From an uncultured Bacteroidota bacterium (GTDB lineage: Bacteria; Bacteroidota; Bacteroidia; Flavobacteriales; Flavobacteriaceae), in contig CAIRNC010000351.1 in NCBI GenBank assembly GCA_903879875.1, forward strand, positions 1-12,238: DNA of 12,238 nt, read 5' to 3'. A program made the translations under genes and the position numbers. Each line of letters begins with the position of its first letter. Within the stretch, counting starts at the first letter, position 1. Positions 7,274 to 12,238 of this stretch are shown one piece after another. Below the pieces are notes generated by a model. That model did no database searches. It saw only the letters and a list, made by a program, of their open reading frames with translations, and was not told the DNA's origin.

Positions 7274-7460
7274 GGCATTCGCATTTAAAAAGTATGCCAC
7301 AGATTCACAGATTCAAATGGGAAAATAATTTACGAAATGAACAGTTATTTTTAAAAAATCTTAAAAAGATAGCATAAAGACCGATTCTGATTTTTAAAAT
7401 CTGTGAATCTGTGGCGTTTTATTTTTTTTGCAGCTGGATTCTTTTTTAAAAGCGAATGCC
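7274..7460. repeat. MITE-like element with nested inverted repeats
   Basis: The outer arms 7274-7291 (GGCATTCGCATTTAAAAA) and 7443-7460 are inverted repeats with one mismatch in 18. Just inside, 7296-7313 (GCCACAGATTCACAGATT) and 7398-7415 are a perfect 18-base inverted repeat that itself contains a direct doublet CAGATTCACAGATT. The 187-bp unit contains no gene. Size, position between genes and two nested dyads suit a non-autonomous mobile element or a REP/BIME-like repeat. I see no target-site duplication. It lies about 75 bases before bshC, so it may influence expression of that gene or of the divergent operon. Confidence 0.7.
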
Positions 7461-7503
7461 CTACATCTATCGTAGGGTGTACACTTTAAACCAATTTTTT
7501 TGC

Positions 7504-7511
7504 TAATTTTA
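7504..7511 (+). promoter_or_regulatory. Weak candidate -7 box for bshC
   Basis: TAATTTTA lies 24 bases before the bshC start and partly matches TAnnTTTG; there is no convincing -33 TTG. Upstream, CCCTAC (7459-7464) and GTAGGG (7472-7477) form a small dyad that could be an operator. The leader would be very short. Confidence 0.25.
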
Positions 7512-7535
7512 CCAAAAATATTATAAACACGTTTT

Positions 7536-9128
7536 ATGCCTACCGATTGTATCACTTTTCAAAGTTCTGGCTATTTTACTCCTATAATGAATGATTATTT
7601 GGAACGAAAACCCCATTTAAATGAACTATACAATCGTTTTCCTACACTGGAGTCCTTTGGGGAACAGTTTAAAGAAAAACAAGCCCAATTTGACGCCAAA
7701 ACACGAATGGTTTTGGTAAACGAATTGCAAAAACAATATGCGAATGTCCCTACGTCTGAACTGACCAATTTGCATATCAACCTTTTAAAGAGCAACAGCA
7801 CGTTTACTGTAACTACAGGTCACCAATTGAATTTGTTTACGGGACCGTTGTATTTTTTATACAAAATCATTTCAACCATCAATTTGTGTAAGGAACTCAA
7901 AGCCCATTATCCCGAGCAAAATTTTGTCCCTATCTATTGGATGGCGACTGAGGATCACGATTTTGAAGAGATTAATTATTTTAATTTTAAAGGAAAGAAT
8001 ATCCGATGGAATAACGACGCTATGGGACCTGTTGGTCGTTTTTCGACAGCAGGACTGCAAGACGTTTTTGAGGTATTTGCTTTAGAACTGGGCAATAGCC
8101 TACATGCCACTACTATAAAAAACCTATTTGAGGCTGCCTATTTGCAACACGAGAACTTAAGTGATGCCACTCGTTATTTGGCGAATGCCTTGTTTGGAAA
8201 ATACGGATTGGTGATACTCGATGCCGACCGAAGCGAATTGAAACGGCAATTTATTCCGTTTGTAAAAGACGAATTGCTCCATCAAACGGCTTTCCAAAAG
8301 GTTACGGAGACAATAGCACGACTGAAAGCCTACCCTATTCAGGTGCAACCACGAGAAATCAATCTGTTTTATATCGAAGATCGTTTAAGAGCCCGAATTG
8401 TATTTGAAAATGGCATTTATAAGGTGCTCGACACCACTATTCAATTTTCTGAAGCCGAGATATTATTGGAACTCGAAGAGCATCCAGAGCAATTCAGTCC
8501 GAATGTGATCATGCGTCCGTTGTATCAAGAAGTCATTTTACCCAACTTGTGCTATATTGGTGGCGGTGGCGAAATTGCCTATTGGCTGGAACTGAAGTCT
8601 TATTTTGAAGCTTCTAAAATCCCGTTTCCGATACTGTTGTTACGAAATTCGGCGTTGTTGGTTAGTGAAAAGCAAGCTAAAAAAGCTGACAAATTGGGCT
8701 TGTCATGGGCCGATTTGTTTGCGAAACAAACCCAATTGTTGACGGCTCAAACCCAATTGGTTTCTGAATTTCCTATTGATTTAACTGCACAAAAACAGGT
8801 CTTGAAGGCCCAATTTGAAGCCTTAAAGAGATTGGCTATGCAAACTGACAAATCGTTTTTAGGCGCTGTAAACGCCCAAGAAACAAAGCAAATAAAAGGA
8901 TTGGCGCATTTAGAAAAGCGTTTGCTGAAAGCTCAAAAACGCCACTATGCCGATTTACTCTCTAGAATCACTGAATTGCAAAACGAACTCTTCCCCAACC
9001 AGAGTTTGCAAGAACGACAAGCCAACTTCTCGACTTATTATCTAGAAAATGGCGAACTGTTGCTCTCTCAATTGATGGCGGAACTGCAACCCTTAGCGCA
9101 AAATTTTAACGTGTTGGTGTTGCCGTAG
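7536..9128 (+). CDS. bshC: Bacillithiol biosynthesis cysteine-adding enzyme BshC
   Basis: 530 residues, normal for BshC. It catalyses the last step of bacillithiol synthesis, joining cysteine to glucosaminyl malate; bacillithiol is the low-molecular-weight thiol that replaces glutathione. The start MPTDCITFQSSGYF is characteristic of Bacteroidota members. The Rossmann-like core shows TGHQLNLFTGPLYFLYKI (94-111), PIYWMATEDHDFEEIN (132-147; compare AxEDHDFDEIN in Bacillus), MRPLYQEVILPNLCYIGG (326-343) and GEIAYWLELK (345-354). Residues about 385-490 form the family's long helical coiled-coil arm, used in dimerisation. It is intact and complete. The partner genes bshA and bshB are not in this window, as is common because bsh genes are often scattered. 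The next gene begins 80 bases later on the same strand and may be co-transcribed. Confidence 0.95.
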   Translation: MPTDCITFQSSGYFTPIMNDYLERKPHLNELYNRFPTLESFGEQFKEKQAQFDAKTRMVLVNELQKQYANVPTSELTNLHINLLKSNSTFTVTTGHQLNLFTGPLYFLYKIISTINLCKELKAHYPEQNFVPIYWMATEDHDFEEINYFNFKGKNIRWNNDAMGPVGRFSTAGLQDVFEVFALELGNSLHATTIKNLFEAAYLQHENLSDATRYLANALFGKYGLVILDADRSELKRQFIPFVKDELLHQTAFQKVTETIARLKAYPIQVQPREINLFYIEDRLRARIVFENGIYKVLDTTIQFSEAEILLELEEHPEQFSPNVIMRPLYQEVILPNLCYIGGGGEIAYWLELKSYFEASKIPFPILLLRNSALLVSEKQAKKADKLGLSWADLFAKQTQLLTAQTQLVSEFPIDLTAQKQVLKAQFEALKRLAMQTDKSFLGAVNAQETKQIKGLAHLEKRLLKAQKRHYADLLSRITELQNELFPNQSLQERQANFSTYYLENGELLLSQLMAELQPLAQNFNVLVLP

Positions 9129-9208
9129 GGGTTGGATAGTAGTTAATTAAAATATTTCTGTTTTGCTTATAAAGTGGATGGACTAAAACATTTAATATCA
9201 CGACTAAA

Positions 9209-9733
9209 ATGTACAAACAAGACCCTGCCGAAAAATCACCCCTCTTTCTGAAAGCTGAATTGTTGTTTCAATTGGTTGAAGGTTTAGTAGCCTCACTGCC
9301 CGAAGATGATGACTATATTCAAGCCACTAAAGGATTGATGTTCGAAGATGCAATAATAATTCCTGCTAAGATTGCGGGTGCTGAAAGTGGTGATTTGTAT
9401 AGTATTCGAATGCAAAATGCCGCTATCATTCGAGCACATGCCATGCACTTGTATGTGCAAGTAGGTAGTTTGCGTTTTCATGATAGTTATAAAGATTTAG
9501 AATATGTACATCTCATTCGTAAAGAAATAAACGAATTCCGATTGTTGTTTATTGATTGGGTTGCCAATTTTGATACCGAAAATCATTATTGGGATGAATG
9601 GGGTTTGTTTAATCCGCCTGGAGCAGTACCTCCAATAGAAGGATTACCTTTTTTGAACGATGCTCTTGACCATTCTGATTTTGAGGACTTTGATGACGAT
9701 TTTGATGATGATTTTGATGATGAGGAAGAATAA
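9209..9733 (+). CDS. Small acidic protein, possibly a divergent four-helix-bundle (S23/IVP-like) protein
   Basis: 174 residues; function not known. The body (about 11-121) is predicted as four helices. The stretch ASLPEDDDYIQATKGLMFED, followed directly by AIIIPAKIAGAESGD and MQNAAIIRAHAMHLYVQVGSL, follows the pattern of the four-helix-bundle family linked to 23S rRNA intervening sequences: LP, a helix, xIPxNIAEG, a helix ending in LxELE. Key family residues are changed, so this is a tentative fold assignment. The C-terminus (151-174) is a low-complexity acidic tail, (D/E)FDDDFDD repeats, written in a GATGATGATTTT repeat in DNA that may vary in length by slippage. Such tails can bind basic proteins or cations. 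No signal peptide, so cytoplasmic. It follows bshC by 80 bases, but the link with bacillithiol is positional only. Confidence 0.85.
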   Translation: MYKQDPAEKSPLFLKAELLFQLVEGLVASLPEDDDYIQATKGLMFEDAIIIPAKIAGAESGDLYSIRMQNAAIIRAHAMHLYVQVGSLRFHDSYKDLEYVHLIRKEINEFRLLFIDWVANFDTENHYWDEWGLFNPPGAVPPIEGLPFLNDALDHSDFEDFDDDFDDDFDDEEE

Positions 9734-9762
9734 ATCATCGTTTTATTTTTATACTTATTGGT

Positions 9763-9780
9763 AAAAAGGCGCTTTTTTTT
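9763..9780 (+). terminator. Weak terminator after the acidic protein gene
   Basis: AAAAAG (9763-9768), loop GCG, CTTTTT (9772-9777), then more Ts. The stem is short and mostly A-T, so ending may be inefficient, but it sits 30 bases after the stop codon and no better hairpin is near. Confidence 0.4.
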
Positions 9781-10097
9781 GATTGAAATTATGTCAGGTA
9801 CACTTTATCATTCCTTTTAAAAACACTATATATTACGGGCTATTCACTTTTTTTAAAAATCAACTATCTGATTTTTAGCACCTTGTATTTATCGAAAAAA
9901 TCAACATAATTTGGCACTTTGTTAAAAATAAAGTCCGATTGTGAATAAGTTTGGCTTTTAAAAAGCAAAATAGCATCTTATATTTGTAAACATAGGAATT
10001 GCAAAAAACGTTTGAAACGAATTAGTATAAAAACATAAAAATAATATTTTATTTAGCAAAAGACAATACAACACATTTATAATCAAATTATAAGCAT
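9781..10097. other. Intergenic stretch with a hairpin and the promoter of the helix-turn-helix gene
   Basis: No gene is seen here. An 8-bp perfect dyad AAAAATCA/TGATTTTT lies at 9855-9876 after a T-run, possibly a terminator for the minus strand or an operator. A promoter lies at 9951-9986 and is followed by a leader of about 105 AT-rich bases. Confidence 0.5.
9951..9986 (+). promoter_or_regulatory. Promoter of the helix-turn-helix gene
   Basis: TATATTTG (9979-9986) is a perfect TAnnTTTG -7 box. TTG (9951-9953) is a possible -33 element, though the 25-base spacing is slightly above the usual 17-23. Predicted transcription start is near 9993. Confidence 0.6.
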
Positions 10098-10361
10098 TTG
10101 AAGACAAGTAAATACATATTACAAACACGCATAACAGAATTGGAAGATACAGTTAAAGAATTACAACAAGATCGATCTGTCGAAAAATGGTTGGATGCCG
10201 TTGACGTCAAAGAACGTCTTAAAATCAGCGATAGCACCTTGTGGCGCTACCGAAAAGAGGATATAATCCCATACGCTAAAGTAGGTAATAAAATCTTATA
10301 CCCCGAAAGTTTTTTCACCCAATCATTGAAAAAGAAGATTATCAATTCTCATTTACTTTAG
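10098..10361 (+). CDS. Small excisionase-like helix-turn-helix protein (TTG start)
   Basis: 87 residues. Residues 8-27 form a short amphipathic helix, probably a dimerising coiled coil. Residues 31-73 (WLDAVDVKERLKISDSTLWR, then YRKEDIIPYAKVGNKILYP) match the small winged helix-turn-helix of MerR/excisionase-type proteins: DVKERLKIS leads into the recognition helix STLWRYRK, and IPYAKVGNKILYP is the wing. It should bind DNA. No ATG occurs in frame: the preceding stop is at 10080-10082 and the first usable start is TTG at 10098, giving MKTSKYILQ; this start is inferred, and another rare codon such as ATT or a different internal start is possible. Proteins of this type are frequent in flavobacterial mobile or accessory regions. 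It stands alone, upstream of the repeat block and of the DUF6266 gene, and could regulate the latter or the repeats; nothing in the sequence proves that. Confidence 0.8.
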   Translation: MKTSKYILQTRITELEDTVKELQQDRSVEKWLDAVDVKERLKISDSTLWRYRKEDIIPYAKVGNKILYPESFFTQSLKKKIINSHLL

Positions 10362-10522
10362 ACCCTTCTACTGGTGCTGGTAACTACTGCTTGGAAGGCT
10401 ATTTTAATTATACTACCACTAAACTCACTTGTCTAGCAATAATAACTGATTTGGTATATCCTTTTACTTCATCCCTTCGATTGCTATTCCACAATTAAAT
10501 ACTTCTCAATTCATTTCCACTA
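10362..10522. other. Gap between the helix-turn-helix gene and the repeat block
   Basis: No gene, clear terminator or promoter is seen. The absence of a terminator after 10361 leaves open that transcription from the helix-turn-helix promoter runs into the structured repeats. Confidence 0.4.
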
Positions 10523-10680
10523 CCGTCACTTCGAGTGATTTTCTTTTTTAAAAACGTTAGTTTTTGAAATAGAAAATAGTATCGAGAACTTGTAAAAACA
10601 AAAGTGTAAAATGCTTCTCGATACAAATTTTTAAAACAAAAATTAGCATTTTTATTTTAAAAATCCACTCGAAGAGACGG
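10523..10680 (+). repeat. Four-way-junction repeat element, copy R1 (complete)
   Basis: Closing stem: CCGTC and CTTCGAGTG (10523-10527, 10529-10537) pair with CACTCGAAG and GACGG (10666-10674, 10676-10680), with one A-A mismatch. Inside lie three hairpins with almost no linker: A, 10538-10555/10560-10577 (16 of 18 Watson-Crick pairs, loop GTTA); B, GTATCGAGAA 10579-10588 with TTCTCGATAC 10615-10624 (perfect 10 bp); C, 10627-10643/10648-10664 (16 of 17 pairs, loop TAGC). The unit therefore folds as a four-way junction, as DNA cruciform or RNA. It contains no gene. Copy R3 has the same plan. Confidence 0.85.
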
Positions 10681-10710
10681 AACTAACAAGCTCAGTATTA
10701 TACTTTACAA

Positions 10711-10781
10711 CCACCTTCATTTCGAGTGATTTATTGTTTTGAAAACGCTAGTTTTTTGAAAGAGAAAATTGTATCGAGAAC
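10711..10781 (+). repeat. Repeat copy R2, left half only
   Basis: Starting 191 bases after the same point in R1, this copy repeats the left closing arm (TTCATTTCGAGTG), hairpin A with loop GCTA, and the left arm of stem B (GTATCGAGAAC), then ends: no TTCTCGATAC or CACTCGAAG follows. Hairpin A holds more mismatches than in the other copies, in line with a truncated, decaying copy. The spacer before it (from 10681, AACTAACAA) is also found after R3. Confidence 0.75.
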
Positions 10782-10940
10782 ATAATAAACCCTAGTTTCT
10801 CTGTAACTACTCCTCGGACTATCCATCCTTTCTTTGCAAAAACCACCTTCCCAACACATCGCATACGAACCGTTTGCGAAGGAAACACGAGCGAAACACG
10901 AACAAAACCCCTACTTTTTAACTGCTGTATAGTCAAATGC
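10782..10940. other. Non-coding stretch upstream of the phased motifs
   Basis: No convincing gene. It contains CGAGCGAAACACGAACAAAAC (10878-10898) with an imperfect direct doublet of CGA(G/A)C(G/A)AAAC. Nothing else stands out. Confidence 0.35.
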
Positions 10941-10941
10941 G

Positions 10942-11003
10942 TTCAAAGGTTGTCAATTCTTTCATGGGCTTTCAATGGCTTTAATTCCTTTCAAAACCTT
11001 TCA
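10942..11003. repeat. Helically phased TTTCA-like motifs
   Basis: TCA triplets, mostly within TTTCA, begin at 10943, 10953, 10962, 10972, 10991 and 11001: steps of 10, 9, 10, 19 and 10. The gap at about 10981 holds a degenerate TTTAA. All copies thus lie on one face of the helix, as expected for a cooperative protein-binding array or bent DNA. It lies about 100-160 bases upstream of the DUF6266 promoter. Confidence 0.5.
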
Positions 11004-11103
11004 TTTTTGTTTTTTAATAGTTTATTTCCTTTAATAATAGTCTATTGTATTATATGCTATTTATATTCAATTGATTTGTTTTATTTAACTGTAATTCAGT
11101 TTA

Positions 11104-11139
11104 TTGTAAAATATTATTATAATCTCTTCACTATCTTTG
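11104..11139 (+). promoter_or_regulatory. Promoter of the DUF6266 gene
   Basis: TATCTTTG (11132-11139) is a perfect TAnnTTTG -7 box; TTG (11104-11106) is a possible -33 element with a 25-base spacer, the same spacing as at the helix-turn-helix gene. Transcription should start near 11146, leaving a leader of about 62 bases that begins with the palindrome at 11152-11161. Confidence 0.65.
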
Positions 11140-11151
11140 AACCGTTGAAAG

Positions 11152-11161
11152 AGTGCGCACT
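11152..11161. promoter_or_regulatory. Perfect palindrome AGTGCGCACT at the start of the DUF6266 transcript
   Basis: A 10-bp perfect, GC-rich dyad in otherwise AT-rich DNA, a few bases after the predicted start of transcription. It could be an operator for a dimeric repressor. As RNA it would have to open a loop and form only a weak hairpin. Confidence 0.4.
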
Positions 11162-11207
11162 TCTACGACAAAAATAATTATTGTTTAATCCATTAAATAA
11201 ATGAAAA

Positions 11208-11849
11208 ATGGGAACTTATTCTAAAGGCATCATAGGTGCCTTCTCCGGCAAAGTCGGACCAGTAGTCGGCGCCACATGGCGCGGCAAAGACGTAATGCGA
11301 AGCTTACCTCGTAAGAGCACAAAGCCAGCTACGCAAACTCAAAAGTTACAACGTGAAAAATTCACTATGGTAACGGCATTTTTAGCTCCGATTAATCCAA
11401 TCGTGAAGCGGTATTTTGGTAACGACATCGGAATCAAAACCCGACGCAATCAGGCAATGTCCTATTTGATTAAAGAAGCCATCACTTATGTTGACCCCGA
11501 ATTAGTTTGGGAATACAACAAAGTGCTGATTAGTCGAGGGGAGTTATTAGGCATTAATGAAGCCGATGTGGCAACAGGTGCTGGACAAAGTATAAACATT
11601 ACTTGGACAGACAACAGCGGCAATGGCGATGCTTTGGCAACCGACAAGTTGGTGGTAGTGGTTTATGAGCCCACTACTAAAACCACGGTTTATTCTTTGG
11701 ATGCAGCCACACGCAATTTAGAAGTAGCCAACGTAGCCTTACCTGCCTATTGCTCGGGTCTATCCGTAGAAGTATGGGCAACTTTTGCCGCTACTGATGA
11801 AAAAATGTGGGCGACTAGCCAGTACTTAGGAACGGTTCTAGTGGCATAA
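11208..11849 (+). CDS. DUF6266-family protein of unknown function
   Basis: 213 residues. The N-terminus (MGTYSKGIIGAFSGKVGPVV, then GATWRGKDVMRSLPRK) is the hallmark of DUF6266, a flavobacterial family with no known role. Residues 1-50 are glycine- and arginine/lysine-rich; 50-115 look helical; about 125-213 look like a beta sandwich (INITWTDNSGNGDA, KLVVVVYEPTTKTTVY, LSVEVWATFAATDEK), reminiscent of fibronectin/Ig-like folds. There is no signal peptide. I know of no experimental function; a structural or phage-tail-like role is only a guess. Start: the ATG at 11201 opens a seven-codon frame (MKNGNLF) ending at 11224, so the family start is the ATG at 11208, overlapping it. It has its own promoter and a strong terminator, and lies between two blocks of the four-way-junction repeat. 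The coding sequence uses more G and C (for example in 11266-11290) than the DNA around it. Confidence 0.88.
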   Translation: MGTYSKGIIGAFSGKVGPVVGATWRGKDVMRSLPRKSTKPATQTQKLQREKFTMVTAFLAPINPIVKRYFGNDIGIKTRRNQAMSYLIKEAITYVDPELVWEYNKVLISRGELLGINEADVATGAGQSINITWTDNSGNGDALATDKLVVVVYEPTTKTTVYSLDAATRNLEVANVALPAYCSGLSVEVWATFAATDEKMWATSQYLGTVLVA

Positions 11850-11893
11850 CCCTTATTTTTAATCGGTTATAACAGGTGTTCAAAGCCAAAATT

Positions 11894-11926
11894 ATCCCAA
11901 GTGTCTAAAAGCACTTGGGATTTTTT
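11894..11926 (+). terminator. Terminator of the DUF6266 gene
   Basis: A perfect 10-bp stem ATCCCAAGTG/CACTTGGGAT (11894-11903, 11912-11921), loop TCTAAAAG, followed by TTTTTT. It lies 45 bases past the stop codon. Confidence 0.9.
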
Positions 11927-11933
11927 GTTTCAA

Positions 11934-11982
11934 CCCTCGAAGGGACGTAAATCAAAAACTAAATACTATAAACTACAACCAT
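11934..11982 (+). repeat. Degenerate right end and spacer of a repeat unit before R3
   Basis: CCCTCGAAGGGACG (11934-11947) resembles the CACTCGAAGAGACG end of a complete unit. The following spacer, ending CTATAAACTACAACC (to 11980), matches the spacer after R3 (ending at 12162). A former copy therefore stood here and was reduced to its right end, or the terminator region was joined to it. Confidence 0.55.
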
Positions 11983-12129
11983 CGTCACTTCGAGTGATTT
12001 TCTGTTTTAAAAACGTTAGTTTTTGAAATAGAAAATTGTATCGAGAACCTATGAAAAACATAGAGGTAAAATACTTCTCGATACATTTCCTAAAAAGCTA
12101 TCGCATTTTAGGAAACACTCGAAGAGACG
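11983..12129 (+). repeat. Four-way-junction repeat element, copy R3 (complete)
   Basis: Same plan as R1. Closing stem CGTC and CTTCGAGTG (11983-11986, 11988-11996) with CACTCGAAG and GACG (12116-12124, 12126-12129). Hairpin A 11997-12014/12019-12036: 16 Watson-Crick pairs plus one T-G and one G-T, so fully paired as plus-strand RNA. Stem B 12038-12047/12075-12084, with an inner CTATG/CATAG stem over an AAAAA loop. Hairpin C TTTCCTAAAA/TTTTAGGAAA (12086-12095, 12106-12115), extended by GC/GC, loop TATC. Linkers are 0-1 base. Hairpin C differs in sequence from R1 but keeps the fold. Confidence 0.85.
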
Positions 12130-12164
12130 CAACTAACAAACTCTTCACTATAAACTACAACCAC

Positions 12165-12238
12165 CGTCATTTCGAGTGATTTTCTGTTTTGAAAACGCCA
12201 GTTTTTGAAATAGAAAATTGTATCGAGAACCTATGAAA
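12165..12238 (+). repeat. Repeat copy R4, cut by the window end
   Basis: Begins 182 bases after R3 with CGTCATTTCGAGTG, then hairpin A (12179-12196/12201-12218, loop GCCA; all positions Watson-Crick or G-T on the plus strand), then GTATCGAGAACCTATGAAA, identical to the same part of R3, to the last base. The array probably continues beyond the window. Confidence 0.75.

Noticed and set aside
10362..10522. Further degenerate copy of the repeat near TTCATCCCTTCGATTG (about 10469-10484)
   Set aside because: Only a few bases match and no pairing partner is present.
10748..10936. 62-codon open frame on the minus strand
   Set aside because: It overlaps repeat copy R2, has no family resemblance and no convincing promoter; probably chance.
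10950..11177. 75-codon open frame on the plus strand
   Set aside because: Low-complexity F, L, Y and I content from T-rich DNA; it covers the phased motifs and the DUF6266 promoter, and has no recognisable domain.
10523..12238. CRISPR array
   Set aside because: Repeats are about 150 bp, few and degenerate, separated by a gene, with similar rather than unique spacers; no cas genes.
1..12238. tRNA, rRNA or known riboswitch
   Set aside because: I saw no tRNA-like cloverleaf with TTCGA-type T arm and anticodon loop, no rRNA, and no leader matching a riboswitch I know. The cloverleaf repeats are much too large and lack tRNA landmarks.

Overview
The window looks like a chromosomal segment of a member of Flavobacteriaceae (Bacteroidota), most likely Flavobacterium or a close relative. 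The grounds are AT-rich DNA, Bacteroidota-type promoters (TAnnTTTG -7 boxes), A-rich leaders without Shine-Dalgarno sites, a secreted protein with a type IX secretion C-terminal sorting domain, a BshC enzyme for bacillithiol synthesis, and a DUF6266-type protein typical of flavobacteria. The first 45 bases are not biological: they match an Illumina index-7 adapter.

Layout. 46-748: a badly decayed IS3-family (IS150-like) insertion sequence on the minus strand, cut by the contig end. 781-1671 (-): a membrane-anchored coiled-coil protein of unknown function, with its own promoter and terminator. 2020-2889 (+): an exported DUF2271-like protein with a type IX sorting tail. Two strong hairpin terminators (2928-3080) separate it from a convergent minus-strand operon. 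That operon (6760 down to 3150) encodes a three-part biotin-dependent acyl-CoA carboxylase: biotin carrier, biotin carboxylase, carboxyltransferase, probably propionyl-CoA carboxylase. The 775-base divergent gap upstream (6761-7535) carries a 187-bp MITE-like nested inverted-repeat element and a decayed relative. 7536-9128 (+) is bshC, followed by a small acidic helical protein (9209-9733).

The right end (about 9980-12238) is an accessory region: a small excisionase-like helix-turn-helix protein with a TTG start, a long gene-poor stretch, and a DUF6266-type protein (11208-11849). The last gene lies between two blocks of a repeated element. Each complete copy (10523-10680 and 11983-12129) can be drawn as a near-perfect four-way junction: a closing stem plus three hairpins with 0-2 unpaired bases between them. 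The two copies keep this fold although the third hairpin has changed sequence, so the fold seems to be under selection or copied as a unit. This is the best candidate for an undescribed element here. Upstream of the DUF6266 gene there is also a run of TTTCA-like motifs spaced by about one helical turn, and a 10-bp perfect palindrome just after the predicted transcription start.

The carboxylase genes clearly work together. The coiled-coil, DUF2271 and bshC genes are independent units. The link between the helix-turn-helix gene, the repeats and the DUF6266 gene rests on position only.
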